Source: Streptomyces purpureus
GTDB lineage: Bacteria > Actinomycetota > Actinomycetes > Streptomycetales > Streptomycetaceae
Assembly: GCF_014648195.1 (NCBI RefSeq)
Contig: NZ_BMQQ01000001.1
Span: 685,131-749,130, forward strand
Length of the DNA stretch: 64,000 nt
Reading direction: 5' to 3'
In this document: in pieces, positions 37,152-46,902 of the stretch
Layout: every line of letters starts with the position of its first letter
How positions within the stretch are numbered: the first letter of the stretch is position 1
The notes under the pieces: generated by a model
Told to the model about the DNA's origin: nothing
Database searches by the model: none
What the model saw: the letters and a program-made list of their open reading frames with translations, nothing else
Position numbers and translations under genes: made by a program

Positions 37152-37362
37152 CAGACTCGGCACCGCGCATCGTCGCGTCTGGTGGGCCCGACCATCGCCG
37201 CACCCTTGAGGCGATTGCATGGTGGGCGGACGGCACCGGCGGCTCTTGCCCAGGGCGGCAGGCAGACCGGGCGCGACGCCCGCCCCGTCCGCCAGGTCGG
37301 TCAGCCGACCGTGTCGTCGGAGCAGGGCCGCAGCAGATACGAGAGGAAGCGGCCGCCTTCCG

Positions 37363-38040
37363 TCAGCCGACTTCGCGTGCCGGGCAGCCCGAGACGGCTG
37401 CCAGGGCGTCCTTGACCTCGCGCGCCACGCGGGCCGCGTCCTCGGGGTTGTTCACCACGTCCGTGCTGTTCATGTCCACGACGAGGACCTCACTGGCCGA
37501 ATAGTGCTTGTGCACCCAGTCGTCGTAGCCGGACCACAGCGTCCGGTAGTACTCGATGAGATTCTCGTCCTGCTCGAAAGCGCGTCCCCGCAGTCCGATG
37601 CGGTGCAGCACGGTCTCGAAGTCCGCCTTGAGGTAGACCATGAGGTCGGGTGCCTTGCGGTACGGCAGGCCGTCGATCTCTCGCATCATCTCGTTCAGCA
37701 GCCCCTCGTACACCTGCATCTCCAGGGAGCTGATGCGGCCCAGGTCGTGGTTGACCTTGGCGAAGTACCAGTCCTCGTAGATCGAGCGGTCGAGGACGTT
37801 GTCGCCTTGCCTGTAGGCCTCCTTGATCGAGGCGAACCGCGTCTGCAGGAAATAGAGCTGGAGCAGGAAGGGGTAGCGCTTGGCCTGGATCTCTTCGGGG
37901 CTCGCCGTGTAGAAGAGCGGCAGGATCGGGTTGTCGTCGACGCTCTCGTAGAAGACGTCGCTGCCCAGCTCCTTGGCGAGCAGCTCGGCCACACTCGTCT
38001 TGCCGATCCCGATCATCCCACCGACGCAGATCACCGGCAT
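37363..38040 (-). CDS. deoxynucleoside kinase (dAdo/dGuo kinase family)
   Basis: 225 residues. The P-loop is GGMIGIGKTS (7-16). LDRSIYEDWYF is the DRS/ERS substrate motif, and RGRAFEQDE is part of the lid region. These enzymes phosphorylate deoxynucleosides for salvage. It stands alone, downstream of the broken folP on the same strand, with a short 110-base gap. Substrate specificity is not readable by eye. Confidence 0.88.
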   Translation of the reverse strand: MPVICVGGMIGIGKTSVAELLAKELGSDVFYESVDDNPILPLFYTASPEEIQAKRYPFLLQLYFLQTRFASIKEAYRQGDNVLDRSIYEDWYFAKVNHDLGRISSLEMQVYEGLLNEMMREIDGLPYRKAPDLMVYLKADFETVLHRIGLRGRAFEQDENLIEYYRTLWSGYDDWVHKHYSASEVLVVDMNSTDVVNNPEDAARVAREVKDALAAVSGCPAREVG

Positions 38041-38154
38041 ACCTCACTTCTCCCTGGGGGTCCTCTACCCGTGGTCGGTGAGCGGCGCGCCCACTCCATA
38101 CGAATGAGACGTGGCCGACGGTCACCCGATTCCCCGGGAGCCTCGTGATCAGCG

Positions 38155-38843
38155 TCACGCGGTCCCGGTCAGAGCGAGGCTCCGATCCGGGCCGCTCTCA
38201 TCGACCCGGCCTGACGATTCCGCCGTCGTGGTGCCCGGCGAGGTGAGGGCGCGAGCGACCCGGACCGCGTCCGCCGTCGCCCGCACCTCATGGACCCGGA
38301 CGGCCCAGGCGCCCTGGTGGGCGGCGATCGTCGAGAGGGCTGCCGTGGCGGCGTCCCGTCCATGCGCGGGGGTCGGCGTACCGTCCGCGCCGGCCAGGAT
38401 GCGGCCGAGGAACCTCTTGCGGGAGCCGGCGATCAGCCCGGGGCGGCCAGCGAACGCAGCTCGGCCAGTCCGGCGACCAGATGGAGGTCGTGCTCCGCGC
38501 GTTTGGCGAAACCAGCCCCGGGTCGACCACAAGTCGCTCCGGCGGGATGCCTGCGGCCACCACTGTCTCCACACGGGCGCTGAGTTCCGCCACGACCTCG
38601 CGCACCACGTCCACGTACACCGCCCGCACGGTGGTGCATGCCGTGGCTGACGCCCCGCCAGTGCATCACGACGAAGGGAACGCCGCCGGCCGCGACAGCC
38701 GGGACCATCCCGGGGTCCGCCAGGCCCCCGCTGACGTCGTTGACGAGGACCGCGCCCGCGTCGACCGCCCCCGCTGCGACGGAGGCACGCATGGTGTCGA
38801 CCGACACGAGGACCCCTTCGGCCGCCAAGTCCCTGACCGGTGA
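38155..38843 (-). pseudogene. folP: truncated, frameshifted dihydropteroate synthase remnant
   Basis: Homology to DHPS runs through three frames. LAAEGVLVSVDTMRAS, AGAVLVNDVSGGLADP and VVMHWRG are in one frame (about 38843-38645). VYVDVVREVVAELSARVE and ERLVVDPGL are in a second (about 38625-38525). GFAKRAEHDLHLVAGLAEL returns to the first. GLIAGSRKRFLGRILAGADGTP through RVHEVRATADAVRVA is in a third, ending at 38155. The N-terminal third, including the PDSFSDGG region, is missing; a metE terminator lies there instead. Three shifts plus truncation argue for a true pseudogene rather than a sequencing error. The functional folP must be elsewhere. Confidence 0.85.
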
Positions 38844-38883
38844 CCTGTTGCCAGGCCGCGCCGCTCCTGTTCCGGTCGTGGTC

Positions 38884-38917
38884 GTCCGGGCCGGACGGCG
38901 AAGCGTCCGGCCCGGAC
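38884..38917 (-). terminator. terminator-like hairpin downstream of metE
   Basis: A perfect 14-bp inverted repeat (38884-38897 and 38904-38917) with a GCGAAG loop sits 10 bases beyond the metE stop codon and next to the broken end of the folP remnant. Confidence 0.85.
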
Positions 38918-38926
38918 TTCAGCCCC

Positions 38927-41251
38927 TCAGCCCTTGTCCGGCGTCAGCTCCGCCCTGAGTTCGCGTGCGGCGGCGACGAGGTTCTCCAGGGAGGCGCGGG
39001 TCTCGGGCCAGCCGCGCGTCTTGAGCCCGCAGTCGGGGTTGACCCACAGGCGCTCGGCCGGGATGGCCTCAAGTCCCTTGCGCAGCAGCGCGGCGGCCTC
39101 CTCCGTGCTCGGGACGCGCGGGGAGTGGATGTCCCAGACACCCGGACCGGCCTCGCGCGGGTAGCCGTGCTCGGCGAGTTCGCCGGCGACCTGCATGTGG
39201 GAGCGGGTTGCCTCCAAGCTGATGACGTCGGCGTCGAGGTCGTCGATGGCCTGGACGATGTCGCCGAACTCGGCGTAGCACATGTGGGTGTGGATCTGGG
39301 TGTCCGGCCGCACGCCGCTGGTGGTGAGCCGGAAGGACTCGGTCGCCCAGGCCAGATAGGCGGCGTGGTCGGCGGCGCGGAGCGGCAACGTCTCGCGGAG
39401 CGCCGGCTCGTCGACCTGGATGACCGACGTGCCGGCGGCCTCCAGGTCGTTCACCTCGTCGCGCAGGGCGAGTGCCACCTGCCGGGCGGTCTCGCCGAGC
39501 GGCTGGTCGTCGCGGACGAAGGACCACGCGAGCATGGTGACCGGACCGGTCAGCATGCCCTTCACCGGCTTGCTGGTCTGCGCCTGCGCGTATGCCGTCC
39601 AGCGCACCGTCATCGGCTCGGGGCGCGAGATGTCGCCGGCCAGGACCGGCGGACGGACGTACCGGGTGCCGTACGACTGCACCCAGCCGTGCTGCGTGGC
39701 GACGTAGCCCGTCAGCTGTTCGGCGAAGTACTGCACCATGTCGTTGCGTTCGGGCTCGCCGTGCACCAGCACGTCGACGCCGGTCTTCTCCTGGAAGGAG
39801 ATGACCTCGCGGATTTCGTCCTTGATCCGCTCCTCGTACCCGGCGGCGTCGATCCTTCCGGCCCGGAGGCCGGCGCGTGCCACGCGGAGCTCGTCGGTCT
39901 GCGGGAACGAGCCGATGGTGGTGGTCGGCAGCACGGGCAGGCCCAGGTGGGCGCGCTGGGCGGCGGAACGCTCGGCGTACGGCTGGGAGCGTCGGCCGTC
40001 CGCTTCGGTGATCGCGGCGGTCCGGGCGCGCACGGCCGGGTCGCGGGTGATGGCGGAGCCGGCGCGGGAGGCGAGATCGGCCCGGTTGGCGGCCAGCTCG
40101 GCGGCGATCACGTCGGTGCCCTGGGCGAGGCCGCGGGCGAGGGTGGCGATCTCGACGGTCTTCTGCCGGGCGAAGGCGAGCCAGCGCCGGATCTGGGGGT
40201 CGATGTCGCGCTCGGCGGTCGCGTCCAGCGGGACGTGCAGGAGCGAGCACGACGCGGCCACATCGACCCGGTCGGCGAGACCGAGGAGGGTGCCGAGGGT
40301 GGTCAGGGACTTCTGGTAGTCGTTGATCCAGATGTTGCGGCCGTTGACGACGCCCGCGACGAGGCGCTTGCCCGGTAGCCCGCCGACCGCGGCGAGGTCG
40401 TCGAGGTTGGCGGCGGCGGAGTCGGTGAAGTCGAGGGCGAGACCCTCCACGGGGGCGGCGGCAAGCACCTGGAGGGCGTCCCCGAGCCGGTCGAAGTACG
40501 AGGCGACAAGCAGCTTCGGCCGGTCGGCGGCACTGCCCAGCTCACGGTAGACGCGGGCTGCGGCGTTCAGCTCGGCCGGGGTGCGGTCCTGGACCAGGGC
40601 GGGCTCGTCGAGCTGGACCCAGTCGGCACCGGCCGCCCGCAGGTCGGCCAGCACCTCTGCGTACACCGGCAGCAGCCGGTCGAGGAGGGTCAGTGGCTCG
40701 AAGTCCGCGGACACTCCCGGGGCGGGCTTGGCCAGGAGGAGGTAGGTGACGGGGCCGACGAGGACCGGACGGGCGGTGTGCCCGAGTGCCAGGGCCTCCT
40801 TCAGCTCGGCGACCTGCTTGGTGGAGTCGGCGGCGAAGACGCTGTCGGGGCCGAGCTCGGGGACCAGGTAGTGGTAGTTGGTGTCGAACCACTTGGTCAT
40901 CTCCAGAGGCGCCACGTCCTGTGTGCCGCGGGCCATGGCGAAGTAGCCGTCGAGCGCGTCGGCCTCGACGGCGGCGCGGTGGCGTGCGGGGACAGCGCCG
41001 ACCATGACGCTGGTGTCCAGGACGTGGTCGTAGTACGAGAAATCACCGGTCGGCACTTCGTGGATGCCGGCGTCGGCCAGCTGCTGCCAGTTCGAACGGC
41101 GCAGTTCGGCGGCGGTGGCCCGGAGGGCGTCGGCGGTGACGCGGCCCTTCCAGTACCCCTCGATGGCCTTCTTCAGTTCGCGGTTCTGCCCCTGGCGGGG
41201 GTAGCCGTACACGGTGGCTCGTGCTGCCGCGGCTGCGGGCTTCGCTGTCAC
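38927..41251 (-). CDS. metE: cobalamin-independent methionine synthase
   Basis: 774 residues, normal length, two-domain MetE. The N-terminal domain starts with the typical [17 protein letters not shown]. The zinc ligands in the C-terminal domain are visible in [11 protein letters not shown] (His, Cys), a Glu before it and [11 protein letters not shown] (Cys). It transfers the methyl group from 5-methyltetrahydropteroyl-triglutamate to homocysteine. The GTG start has a strong AAGGAG. A cobalamin riboswitch upstream should switch it off when B12 is available and MetH can work. Confidence 0.97.
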   Translation of the reverse strand: MTAKPAAAAARATVYGYPRQGQNRELKKAIEGYWKGRVTADALRATAAELRRSNWQQLADAGIHEVPTGDFSYYDHVLDTSVMVGAVPARHRAAVEADALDGYFAMARGTQDVAPLEMTKWFDTNYHYLVPELGPDSVFAADSTKQVAELKEALALGHTARPVLVGPVTYLLLAKPAPGVSADFEPLTLLDRLLPVYAEVLADLRAAGADWVQLDEPALVQDRTPAELNAAARVYRELGSAADRPKLLVASYFDRLGDALQVLAAAPVEGLALDFTDSAAANLDDLAAVGGLPGKRLVAGVVNGRNIWINDYQKSLTTLGTLLGLADRVDVAASCSLLHVPLDATAERDIDPQIRRWLAFARQKTVEIATLARGLAQGTDVIAAELAANRADLASRAGSAITRDPAVRARTAAITEADGRRSQPYAERSAAQRAHLGLPVLPTTTIGSFPQTDELRVARAGLRAGRIDAAGYEERIKDEIREVISFQEKTGVDVLVHGEPERNDMVQYFAEQLTGYVATQHGWVQSYGTRYVRPPVLAGDISRPEPMTVRWTAYAQAQTSKPVKGMLTGPVTMLAWSFVRDDQPLGETARQVALALRDEVNDLEAAGTSVIQVDEPALRETLPLRAADHAAYLAWATESFRLTTSGVRPDTQIHTHMCYAEFGDIVQAIDDLDADVISLEATRSHMQVAGELAEHGYPREAGPGVWDIHSPRVPSTEEAAALLRKGLEAIPAERLWVNPDCGLKTRGWPETRASLENLVAAARELRAELTPDKG

Positions 41252-41258
41252 GGAACTC

Positions 41259-41310
41259 TCCTTCGCGAGATGTCCAGAACGTCCCGGCGATGGGACGTGA
41301 ACGCGAAGGA
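41259..41310 (-). promoter_or_regulatory. RBS-sequestering helix of the metE leader
   Basis: Read on the minus strand, CGCGAAGGA (41259-41267), which includes the metE ribosome binding site, is perfectly complementary to TCCTTCGCG (41302-41310). A nested small hairpin (GTCCC/GGGAC, 41281-41296) lies between. This is a plausible translational expression platform for the upstream riboswitch. Confidence 0.7.
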
Positions 41311-41424
41311 ACGGCAGAACGTGCGGACCACGTCACGGACATGCCGCACGTGCCGCTCGATATGCGCGCCGACCCGCCCACGAGGTCACCGGGTATCCGC
41401 GCGCGGAATACGTCCGCGTGCGGG

Positions 41425-41632
41425 CAACGGGCAGGTCTTCGGACTCGCGGGCACACCCTCCTCGTGGAGGACACCTACTGGCCGTCGCTTCCCAGGACCG
41501 TTGTCCGGTCCCAGTGCGTATGACGGCGGTCGTTCCCGCTCACCGCTGCGGGGCAGTCCCGGATTCCCACCGGGTTCCCTCTTGCGACGCATCCCGCCTG
41601 GCGGACGGGGCGAACCAGCTGCAGCTGCCACC
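41425..41632 (-). promoter_or_regulatory. cobalamin (adenosylcobalamin) riboswitch
   Basis: On the minus strand the leader contains the B12-box region GAGGGAACCCGGTGGGAATC followed by CGGGACTGCCCCGCAGCGG, and further on GTCCGAAGACCTGCC, the standard 3' conserved segment of this class. Boundaries are approximate. The position about 170 bases before metE and the known use of B12 riboswitches before metE in streptomycetes support it. Confidence 0.93.
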
Positions 41633-41863
41633 CTAGGGCGCGCAGACGCTCAGCGGCGAAGGCTTTCCAGCATTCGGACGCGAGATTGAGACGGATCTGT
41701 AGTTGCCGACGTCCTCCTGTACAGGTCGGCCGTACGGGAGCTCAGTGCTGGGAGACCACCGGGTACGGCACGAGGGTGCGGCGGTCGGGGTCGAGCCCGA
41801 CACCCCACGGGGCGGAAACGCCCATTTCATCCCCCAGTGTGGAGATCACCGTCCCGCAGTAGT

Positions 41864-41878
41864 TGAAAATGAGTGTCA
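41864..41878 (+). promoter_or_regulatory. Zur-like operator upstream of the metallophore locus
   Basis: TGAAAATGAGTGTCA is a 15-base imperfect palindrome (5 of 7 pairs) that resembles the streptomycete zinc-regulator site as I remember it (TGAAAATNATTTTCA-like). It lies 20 bases before the GTG of the first gene, where it could block RNA polymerase. It does not look like the TTAGGTTAGG iron-box type. Assignment is by eye. Confidence 0.5.
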
Positions 41879-41898
41879 TAATCGGATAGAAGTACGGG

Positions 41899-43296
41899 GT
41901 GCTTATCCCACGACAAGTGCTGGAGCGCCCGACGGCCGGAGTCCGGCCCTTCGTGCTCACCGCGCTCCGGCATCCCATCGTCTCCGCGCTCCTTGCGGAT
42001 CACCGCGCACTGTTGGGCGACCTCCTGGACGGCCTGGGGTCCCCGCTGCACGTCGCGCTGCCCGAAGTGTTCGAGGAGAACGTCTTCAGGCTTCGCCGAG
42101 CGTTCGCCGAGACCGGCACCGACGCCGAAATCCTCTTTGCCAAGAAGGCGAACAAGGCCGACTGCTATGTCAGTTCGGCCGCCGCCCTGGGTGTCGGGGT
42201 CGACGTCGCCAGCACCCCCGAACTGGTCAAGGCGCTGGCCGGCGGAGTGCCCGGACACCGGATCGGAGTGTCCGGACCGGAGAAGGACGACACGCTGCAC
42301 GCTCTCGCCGTTCAGCATGGCTGCCTGGTCGCCGTCGACTCGATCAGCGAACTCCGTCGGCTCGCCGCCACCGCCCGGCTCGCACGGCGACAGGCCACGG
42401 TGCTCCTGCGATCCCGGACAGCCGGCCAACCGCGAAGCCGCTTCGGGATGTCCGCCGCTGAGCGTGGGACCGCCGTCGGCCTGTGCGCGGAACTCGCGGA
42501 CCACATCCGCCTCCGAGGCTTCTCCTTCCACCTCAACGGCTACTCCGGCGCCGAACGCGCGACGGCGGCGAGCGAGATGATCGAGCACTGTCTCGACGCC
42601 CGGCGGCGCGGCTCGGCAACCGCCGAACTGGTCGACATCGGCGGCGGATTGCCGGTCCGCTACGTCGAGCCGCGGCTCTGGAACGAGTTCCTCGCACAGA
42701 ACGAACCGGCCCACTACCACGCGGCGAAGGACTTCGAGGACTTCTACCCGTACGGCGGCCAGTCCGCCGACCAGGCGATCCGCGCGATCATGGCGCACCC
42801 GGTCGACGGTGGCGGGAGTCTCGCCGCGAAGGCGGAACGCCACGGCATCCGGTTCGTCGTGGAGCCCGGCCGGGCCCTGCTGGACCAGGCGGGTTTCACC
42901 CTGTTCCGCGTACAACAGGTCGACGACCGGCGGGAGTCCGACGGGTACGCGATCGTCACCGTCGCAGGCAGCAGCTTCAGCCTTTCCGAGCAGTGGTTCA
43001 ACAGCGACTACCTGCCCGACCCGCTGCTGATGTCCGCACAGCCCGCCGCCGACGAGCTGTTCCCGGCCTGCGTCGCCGGCTCGACCTGCCTGGAGAGCGA
43101 CCTGGTGACCTGGCGGAAGATCGGCTTCCCGCGGCCCGTACGGCGCGGTGACCACCTGGTCTACCTCAACACCGCCGGATACCAGATGGACTCCAACGAG
43201 TCACCGTTCCACGACGCCCCACTGCCGTCGAAGGTCGTTCTCCGGCTGGGTGACGACGGGGCCTCGCCGCGCTGGCGACTGGACGGAATCCGATGA
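41899..43296 (+). CDS. Y4yA/LysA-like PLP-dependent decarboxylase (fold type III)
   Basis: 465 residues, fold-type III PLP enzyme. ILFAKKANKADCYV (about 74-87) carries the Schiff-base Lys. FHLNGYSG holds the His stacking on PLP, DIGGGLPVRYV is the Gly-rich phosphate loop, and GSTCLESDLV is the Cys/Asp substrate-side motif. This pattern fits the Y4yA branch related to diaminopimelate decarboxylase and to SbnH, which decarboxylates a diaminopropionate conjugate in staphyloferrin B synthesis. The GTG at 41899 follows AGAAG. It is the first gene of the eight-gene locus; its substrate is inferred, not known. Confidence 0.85.
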   Translation: MLIPRQVLERPTAGVRPFVLTALRHPIVSALLADHRALLGDLLDGLGSPLHVALPEVFEENVFRLRRAFAETGTDAEILFAKKANKADCYVSSAAALGVGVDVASTPELVKALAGGVPGHRIGVSGPEKDDTLHALAVQHGCLVAVDSISELRRLAATARLARRQATVLLRSRTAGQPRSRFGMSAAERGTAVGLCAELADHIRLRGFSFHLNGYSGAERATAASEMIEHCLDARRRGSATAELVDIGGGLPVRYVEPRLWNEFLAQNEPAHYHAAKDFEDFYPYGGQSADQAIRAIMAHPVDGGGSLAAKAERHGIRFVVEPGRALLDQAGFTLFRVQQVDDRRESDGYAIVTVAGSSFSLSEQWFNSDYLPDPLLMSAQPAADELFPACVAGSTCLESDLVTWRKIGFPRPVRRGDHLVYLNTAGYQMDSNESPFHDAPLPSKVVLRLGDDGASPRWRLDGIR

Positions 43297-43343
43297 GACC
43301 TCGCACCGATCCGATCACACCCCCCAACAAGGAGAAGACCCCC

Positions 43344-44324
43344 ATGTCCCAGACCTATGCCCCGCCCGGGCAGTTGTGGCTGTTGCCGCAATCGCAGCAG
43401 GAAGGACTGGACCTCGACCACCGGCAGGTGATCGCGGTCGTGGAGCAGGCCTACCGCGCGCTGCGCGAAGGCGGCTCGAACAACCCGGTCAAGACGATCA
43501 TCGACGATCCCGGCCACCACTCGCTCAGTTACTCGATGGTGGCGAGGGACGGCGGCAGCGGCACCGTCTGCTTCAAGGCCGTCTACGAGTTCGACCCGCG
43601 CCGCAGCCGGGACAGCTACCGGTTCCACTCGTTCGTCTTCCTCGTCGACGACACCACCGGCGCCCCCATCGCGCTGATGGACGTGGTGAAGCTCGGCCCC
43701 CTGCGGTCCTCGGCCACCACCGCCCTGTTCGCCCGCGCCGCATGCCCCGACGCACGGACCGCCCTCGTCGTCGGCACCGGCGTCCAGGGGCAGGCGGCCC
43801 TGCCGATGCTGGTCGCGGCGATGCCGGAGCTGGAGCGGTTGCAGGTGTTCGGGACGTACCCCGACGGCCTGCGCGCCGTCCAGGACAGCGTCGACGGCCG
43901 CGAGGTCGAGATCGTCAAGGATCTCCGTGGGGCCGCCGGTGAGGCGGACATCGTGATCGGCGCCTCCGGCCTGTCCGCCACGGAGGAGGTCCGGCGCGAC
44001 TGGATGAAGCCGGGCTCGGTCGCCGTACTCCTCGGGTACGGCGTGCACGCCGACGTGTGCCACGGCGCGGACTACCGGATCGCCACGGACACCGCCCAGA
44101 TGCACGCCACCTGCGACGACCTGCGGGGCGAGGACGGCAGCCTGCCGTCGGTCGACGCCCAGCTCCCCGACATCCTGCTCGGCCTGGCACCCGCCCGACG
44201 CCACCGGGACGACGTGGTCTTCGCCTACAACAGCGGCATGGCGGTCACCGACGCCGCGCTCGGCCGGTACATAGCCGACCTCGCGCGGGCGGACGGGCGC
44301 GGAGAAAAGGTCAACTTCTGGTGA
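43344..44324 (+). CDS. SbnB/ornithine-cyclodeaminase-like NAD-dependent enzyme
   Basis: 326 residues from the ATG at 43344, which follows AAGGAG; an ATG at 43293 overlapping the previous stop is an alternative. The NAD-binding motif is VVGTGVQGQA and the substrate-side Lys is in CFKAVYEFD. The mu-crystallin/OCD family includes SbnB, which oxidatively splits the SbnA product to release L-2,3-diaminopropionate and 2-oxoglutarate. The presence of an SbnA-like gene in the same operon supports this role over proline formation. Confidence 0.87.
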   Translation: MSQTYAPPGQLWLLPQSQQEGLDLDHRQVIAVVEQAYRALREGGSNNPVKTIIDDPGHHSLSYSMVARDGGSGTVCFKAVYEFDPRRSRDSYRFHSFVFLVDDTTGAPIALMDVVKLGPLRSSATTALFARAACPDARTALVVGTGVQGQAALPMLVAAMPELERLQVFGTYPDGLRAVQDSVDGREVEIVKDLRGAAGEADIVIGASGLSATEEVRRDWMKPGSVAVLLGYGVHADVCHGADYRIATDTAQMHATCDDLRGEDGSLPSVDAQLPDILLGLAPARRHRDDVVFAYNSGMAVTDAALGRYIADLARADGRGEKVNFW

Positions 44325-45763
44325 GTACCGATACGACCGACACGACCAGCACGAGCCGCGCGGAGGCGAGCGGCGCCGCCTGGTGGGTCAAGAACTCGCG
44401 TGCGCTGCTCAGGCTCGCGTTCCCGTTGATCCTGACCAACTTCGCCTATGTCGCGCTGACCACCGTCGACATCGTCATGCTGGGCAGGCTCGGCGCCGTC
44501 GAGATCGCCGCCGCCGGTCTGGCCATCGCGCTGTTCAACCAGTTGCGCACCACCGGCACGGGCCTGGTGACCGGGGTCAGCAACCTGGTCGCCGAAGCCC
44601 GGGTGCGGGACGACCGCGAACGCGTCGGCGCACTGCTGTTCGCGGGCTTCTTCTGGGCGACCGTCTGCGGTGTGGTGTTCTGCGTGGCGCTGCTGCTGAT
44701 CGGCCCGCTGCTCGTCCTGCTGGGCCAGGACCCCACGGTGGTCGACAGGGCGGGCGAGTTCCTGATGGTCCTGGCGCCGGGCATGCTGCCCTGCCTGTGG
44801 TTCCAGAACCTGCGGCACTTCACCACCGGCCTCAAGCGGCCCGGCCCGCTGCTGGCCATCACGCTGGCCTCGGTCGGCGTCACCATCGGCCTGAACTACG
44901 TCCTGATCCACGGCAAGTTCGGCCTGCCCGCGTTCGGCTTCGTCGGCGTCGCGATCGCCACCGTCACGGTGTTCCTGCTGTCCTTCCTGGCGTTCGTCGC
45001 GGTGATCCTGCGCGACAGCACCCTCCGCCCGTACCTCACCTCGCCCCATGCGCGGCGCTGGAACGGCGACGCGGTCCGGTCGGTCTGGCGCCTTGGCCTG
45101 CCGATCTCGGGCACCTACGCCTCGGAGGCTGGTTTCTTCAGCGTGCTCACCCTGGTCATCGGTTCCCTGGGCGTCGAGGCCCTGGCCGCGCAGACGGTGC
45201 TCAACCAGATCGTCTACATCGTCTTCATGATCTCCGCCGGCCTCTCCCACGCGGCGTCGATCCTCATCAGCGAGGCCGACGGCGGCAACGACTACCGGGA
45301 AGCCCGCAGGACGGGGTTGCTCGGCACCGCCTGGGGTGTGATCGCGACGCTGCTGGTCGCCGTCGTGTACCTGGTGGTGCCGGAGGCGATCGTGTCCCTG
45401 TTCATCTCCGCGGAGCACGCCGACAACGCGGACATCATCGCGCTGACCGTGACCGGACTGCTCATCGCCGCCCTCATGCAGGTCTTCGACGCGACCCAGA
45501 ACATCGGCAACGGCATCCTGCGCGGCATCGGCGACACCGCCGGCCCCTTCCGGATCTCCCTTGTGGGGTACTGGCTGATCGGTCTGCCTGCGGGCTACCT
45601 GCTCGGGGTCACCGCCGACTGGGGCGTCGAGGGCGTCTGGACCGGACAGACGATCGGCCTCGCCGCCACCGCCGCCCTCCTGCTGGTCGCCTTCCTGCGC
45701 CGCGCCGACCGGCTCCACCGGGAGAAGTCCGGCGCACCCGCCACGGAACCGGAGCCGTCATGA
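44321..45763 (+). CDS. MATE-family exporter
   Basis: 480 residues with about 12 transmembrane helices in two halves (first helix LAFPLILTNFAYVALTTVDIVMLGRLG; second half begins LPISGTYASEAGFFSVLTL), typical of DinF/NorM-like MATE exporters. The GTG at 44321 overlaps the preceding stop (GTGA). It probably secretes the small product of this operon in exchange for H+ or Na+. Confidence 0.92.
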   Translation: MSTDTTDTTSTSRAEASGAAWWVKNSRALLRLAFPLILTNFAYVALTTVDIVMLGRLGAVEIAAAGLAIALFNQLRTTGTGLVTGVSNLVAEARVRDDRERVGALLFAGFFWATVCGVVFCVALLLIGPLLVLLGQDPTVVDRAGEFLMVLAPGMLPCLWFQNLRHFTTGLKRPGPLLAITLASVGVTIGLNYVLIHGKFGLPAFGFVGVAIATVTVFLLSFLAFVAVILRDSTLRPYLTSPHARRWNGDAVRSVWRLGLPISGTYASEAGFFSVLTLVIGSLGVEALAAQTVLNQIVYIVFMISAGLSHAASILISEADGGNDYREARRTGLLGTAWGVIATLLVAVVYLVVPEAIVSLFISAEHADNADIIALTVTGLLIAALMQVFDATQNIGNGILRGIGDTAGPFRISLVGYWLIGLPAGYLLGVTADWGVEGVWTGQTIGLAATAALLLVAFLRRADRLHREKSGAPATEPEPS

Positions 45764-46902
45764 ACCCCGTTCTCACGCCGACCCCTTCCACCTCCCTGAT
45801 ACGCCGGGAGGTCGCCGGGCTACCGCTCTACGACCCCGGCGCCGACCCGGACGAGGTGGCCGCCCTCAGCGGCTCCGGCCGCGTCATCAAACTCTCCAAC
45901 AACGAGAACCCGTTCGGCGTCTCCCCGGCGGTCGCCGAAGCCGTACGGAAGGCCCTGGCCGACGGCGTCTCCCGCTATCCCGACCCCACCGGGCGGCGTC
46001 TCGCCGAAGCCGTCGGGAGGAGTTTGGACGTGCCGCCCGACCGGGTCGTGCTCGGCAACGGTTCGGAGAACATCCTGGAGCTGCTCTGCCAGGCCGTCCT
46101 CGACCCCGGTGATCTGGTGGTCACCCAGGCACCCGGGTTCAGCCTGCACGAGACCTTCCCCCGCGTGATGGGCGCCCGGGTCCAAAAGGTCCCGGTCACC
46201 GCCGAGTTCGAGTTCGACGCGGATGCCTGGTGCGACGCGCTCGCGGCGGGCCCCAAGCTCGTCTTCCTCGCCAACCCGTGCAACCCCACGGGCGCGATGC
46301 TCGACGCCGGCGAGCTGGCGCGGGTCGTGGCCGCCCTCCCGGAGTCGGCCCTGCTGGTACTCGACGAGGCGTACGGCGAGTTCGCCCGGTCCCGCCCCGG
46401 CTATCCCGACGGCCTTGAGGCCCTGCGCGGGCTGGACCGGCCGTGGATCGTGCTGCGCACCTTCTCGAAGGCCTACGGCCTGGCGGGCGTCCGCGTCGGG
46501 TACGGCATCGCCTCCGACCCGGCCCTGGTCCAGGCCCTGGACCGGGTCCGTACCCCGTACAACGTCAACCATCCCGCCCAGGAGGCGGCCATCGCCGCGC
46601 TGGGGGACCACGCCCACCTGGCGGACACGGTCCGTCGCACCGCTCTGGAGATCGCCAGGGTCGCCGACGGGTTGCGCAATGCGGGACTGCGTGTCGTCCC
46701 GTCGTCGACCAACTTCCTCTTCATCGACACCGGCCGCCCCGCCGGCCATGTCGCCCGGGAGCTGCACCGTGCCGGAATCATCGTCAAGGCGTGGCGCGAG
46801 CCGGGATACGAGACCTACATCCGAGCATCGCTGTCGACCCCGGGGGACAACGACGTCTTCGTCCGGTGTCTGAGCGAGATCTGCGCGAAGGACAAGCCGT
46901 GA
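45760..46902 (+). CDS. HisC-like PLP-dependent aminotransferase
   Basis: 380 residues, fold-type I. KLSNNENPFGVSP near the N-terminus, NPCNPTGAM, DEAYGEF and TFSKAYGLAGVRVGY (PLP Lys) are the histidinol-phosphate aminotransferase signatures. The ATG overlaps the MATE stop by 4 bases and the stop overlaps the next gene. Outside a his operon, HisC-like proteins act on other amino acids or as decarboxylases (CobD-like). Here it presumably makes or modifies a building block of the ligand; the exact step is unknown. Confidence 0.88.
   Translation: MNPVLTPTPSTSLIRREVAGLPLYDPGADPDEVAALSGSGRVIKLSNNENPFGVSPAVAEAVRKALADGVSRYPDPTGRRLAEAVGRSLDVPPDRVVLGNGSENILELLCQAVLDPGDLVVTQAPGFSLHETFPRVMGARVQKVPVTAEFEFDADAWCDALAAGPKLVFLANPCNPTGAMLDAGELARVVAALPESALLVLDEAYGEFARSRPGYPDGLEALRGLDRPWIVLRTFSKAYGLAGVRVGYGIASDPALVQALDRVRTPYNVNHPAQEAAIAALGDHAHLADTVRRTALEIARVADGLRNAGLRVVPSSTNFLFIDTGRPAGHVARELHRAGIIVKAWREPGYETYIRASLSTPGDNDVFVRCLSEICAKDKP

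Noticed and set aside
41864..41878. Iron box (DmdR1 type) upstream of the metallophore locus
   Set aside because: The palindrome lacks the TTAGGTTAGG half-site and is closer to a zinc-regulator site.
44225..45718. 497-codon minus-strand frame
   Set aside because: Complement of the MATE gene; composition is Asp/Gly/Gln-rich as expected from a reversed membrane protein.
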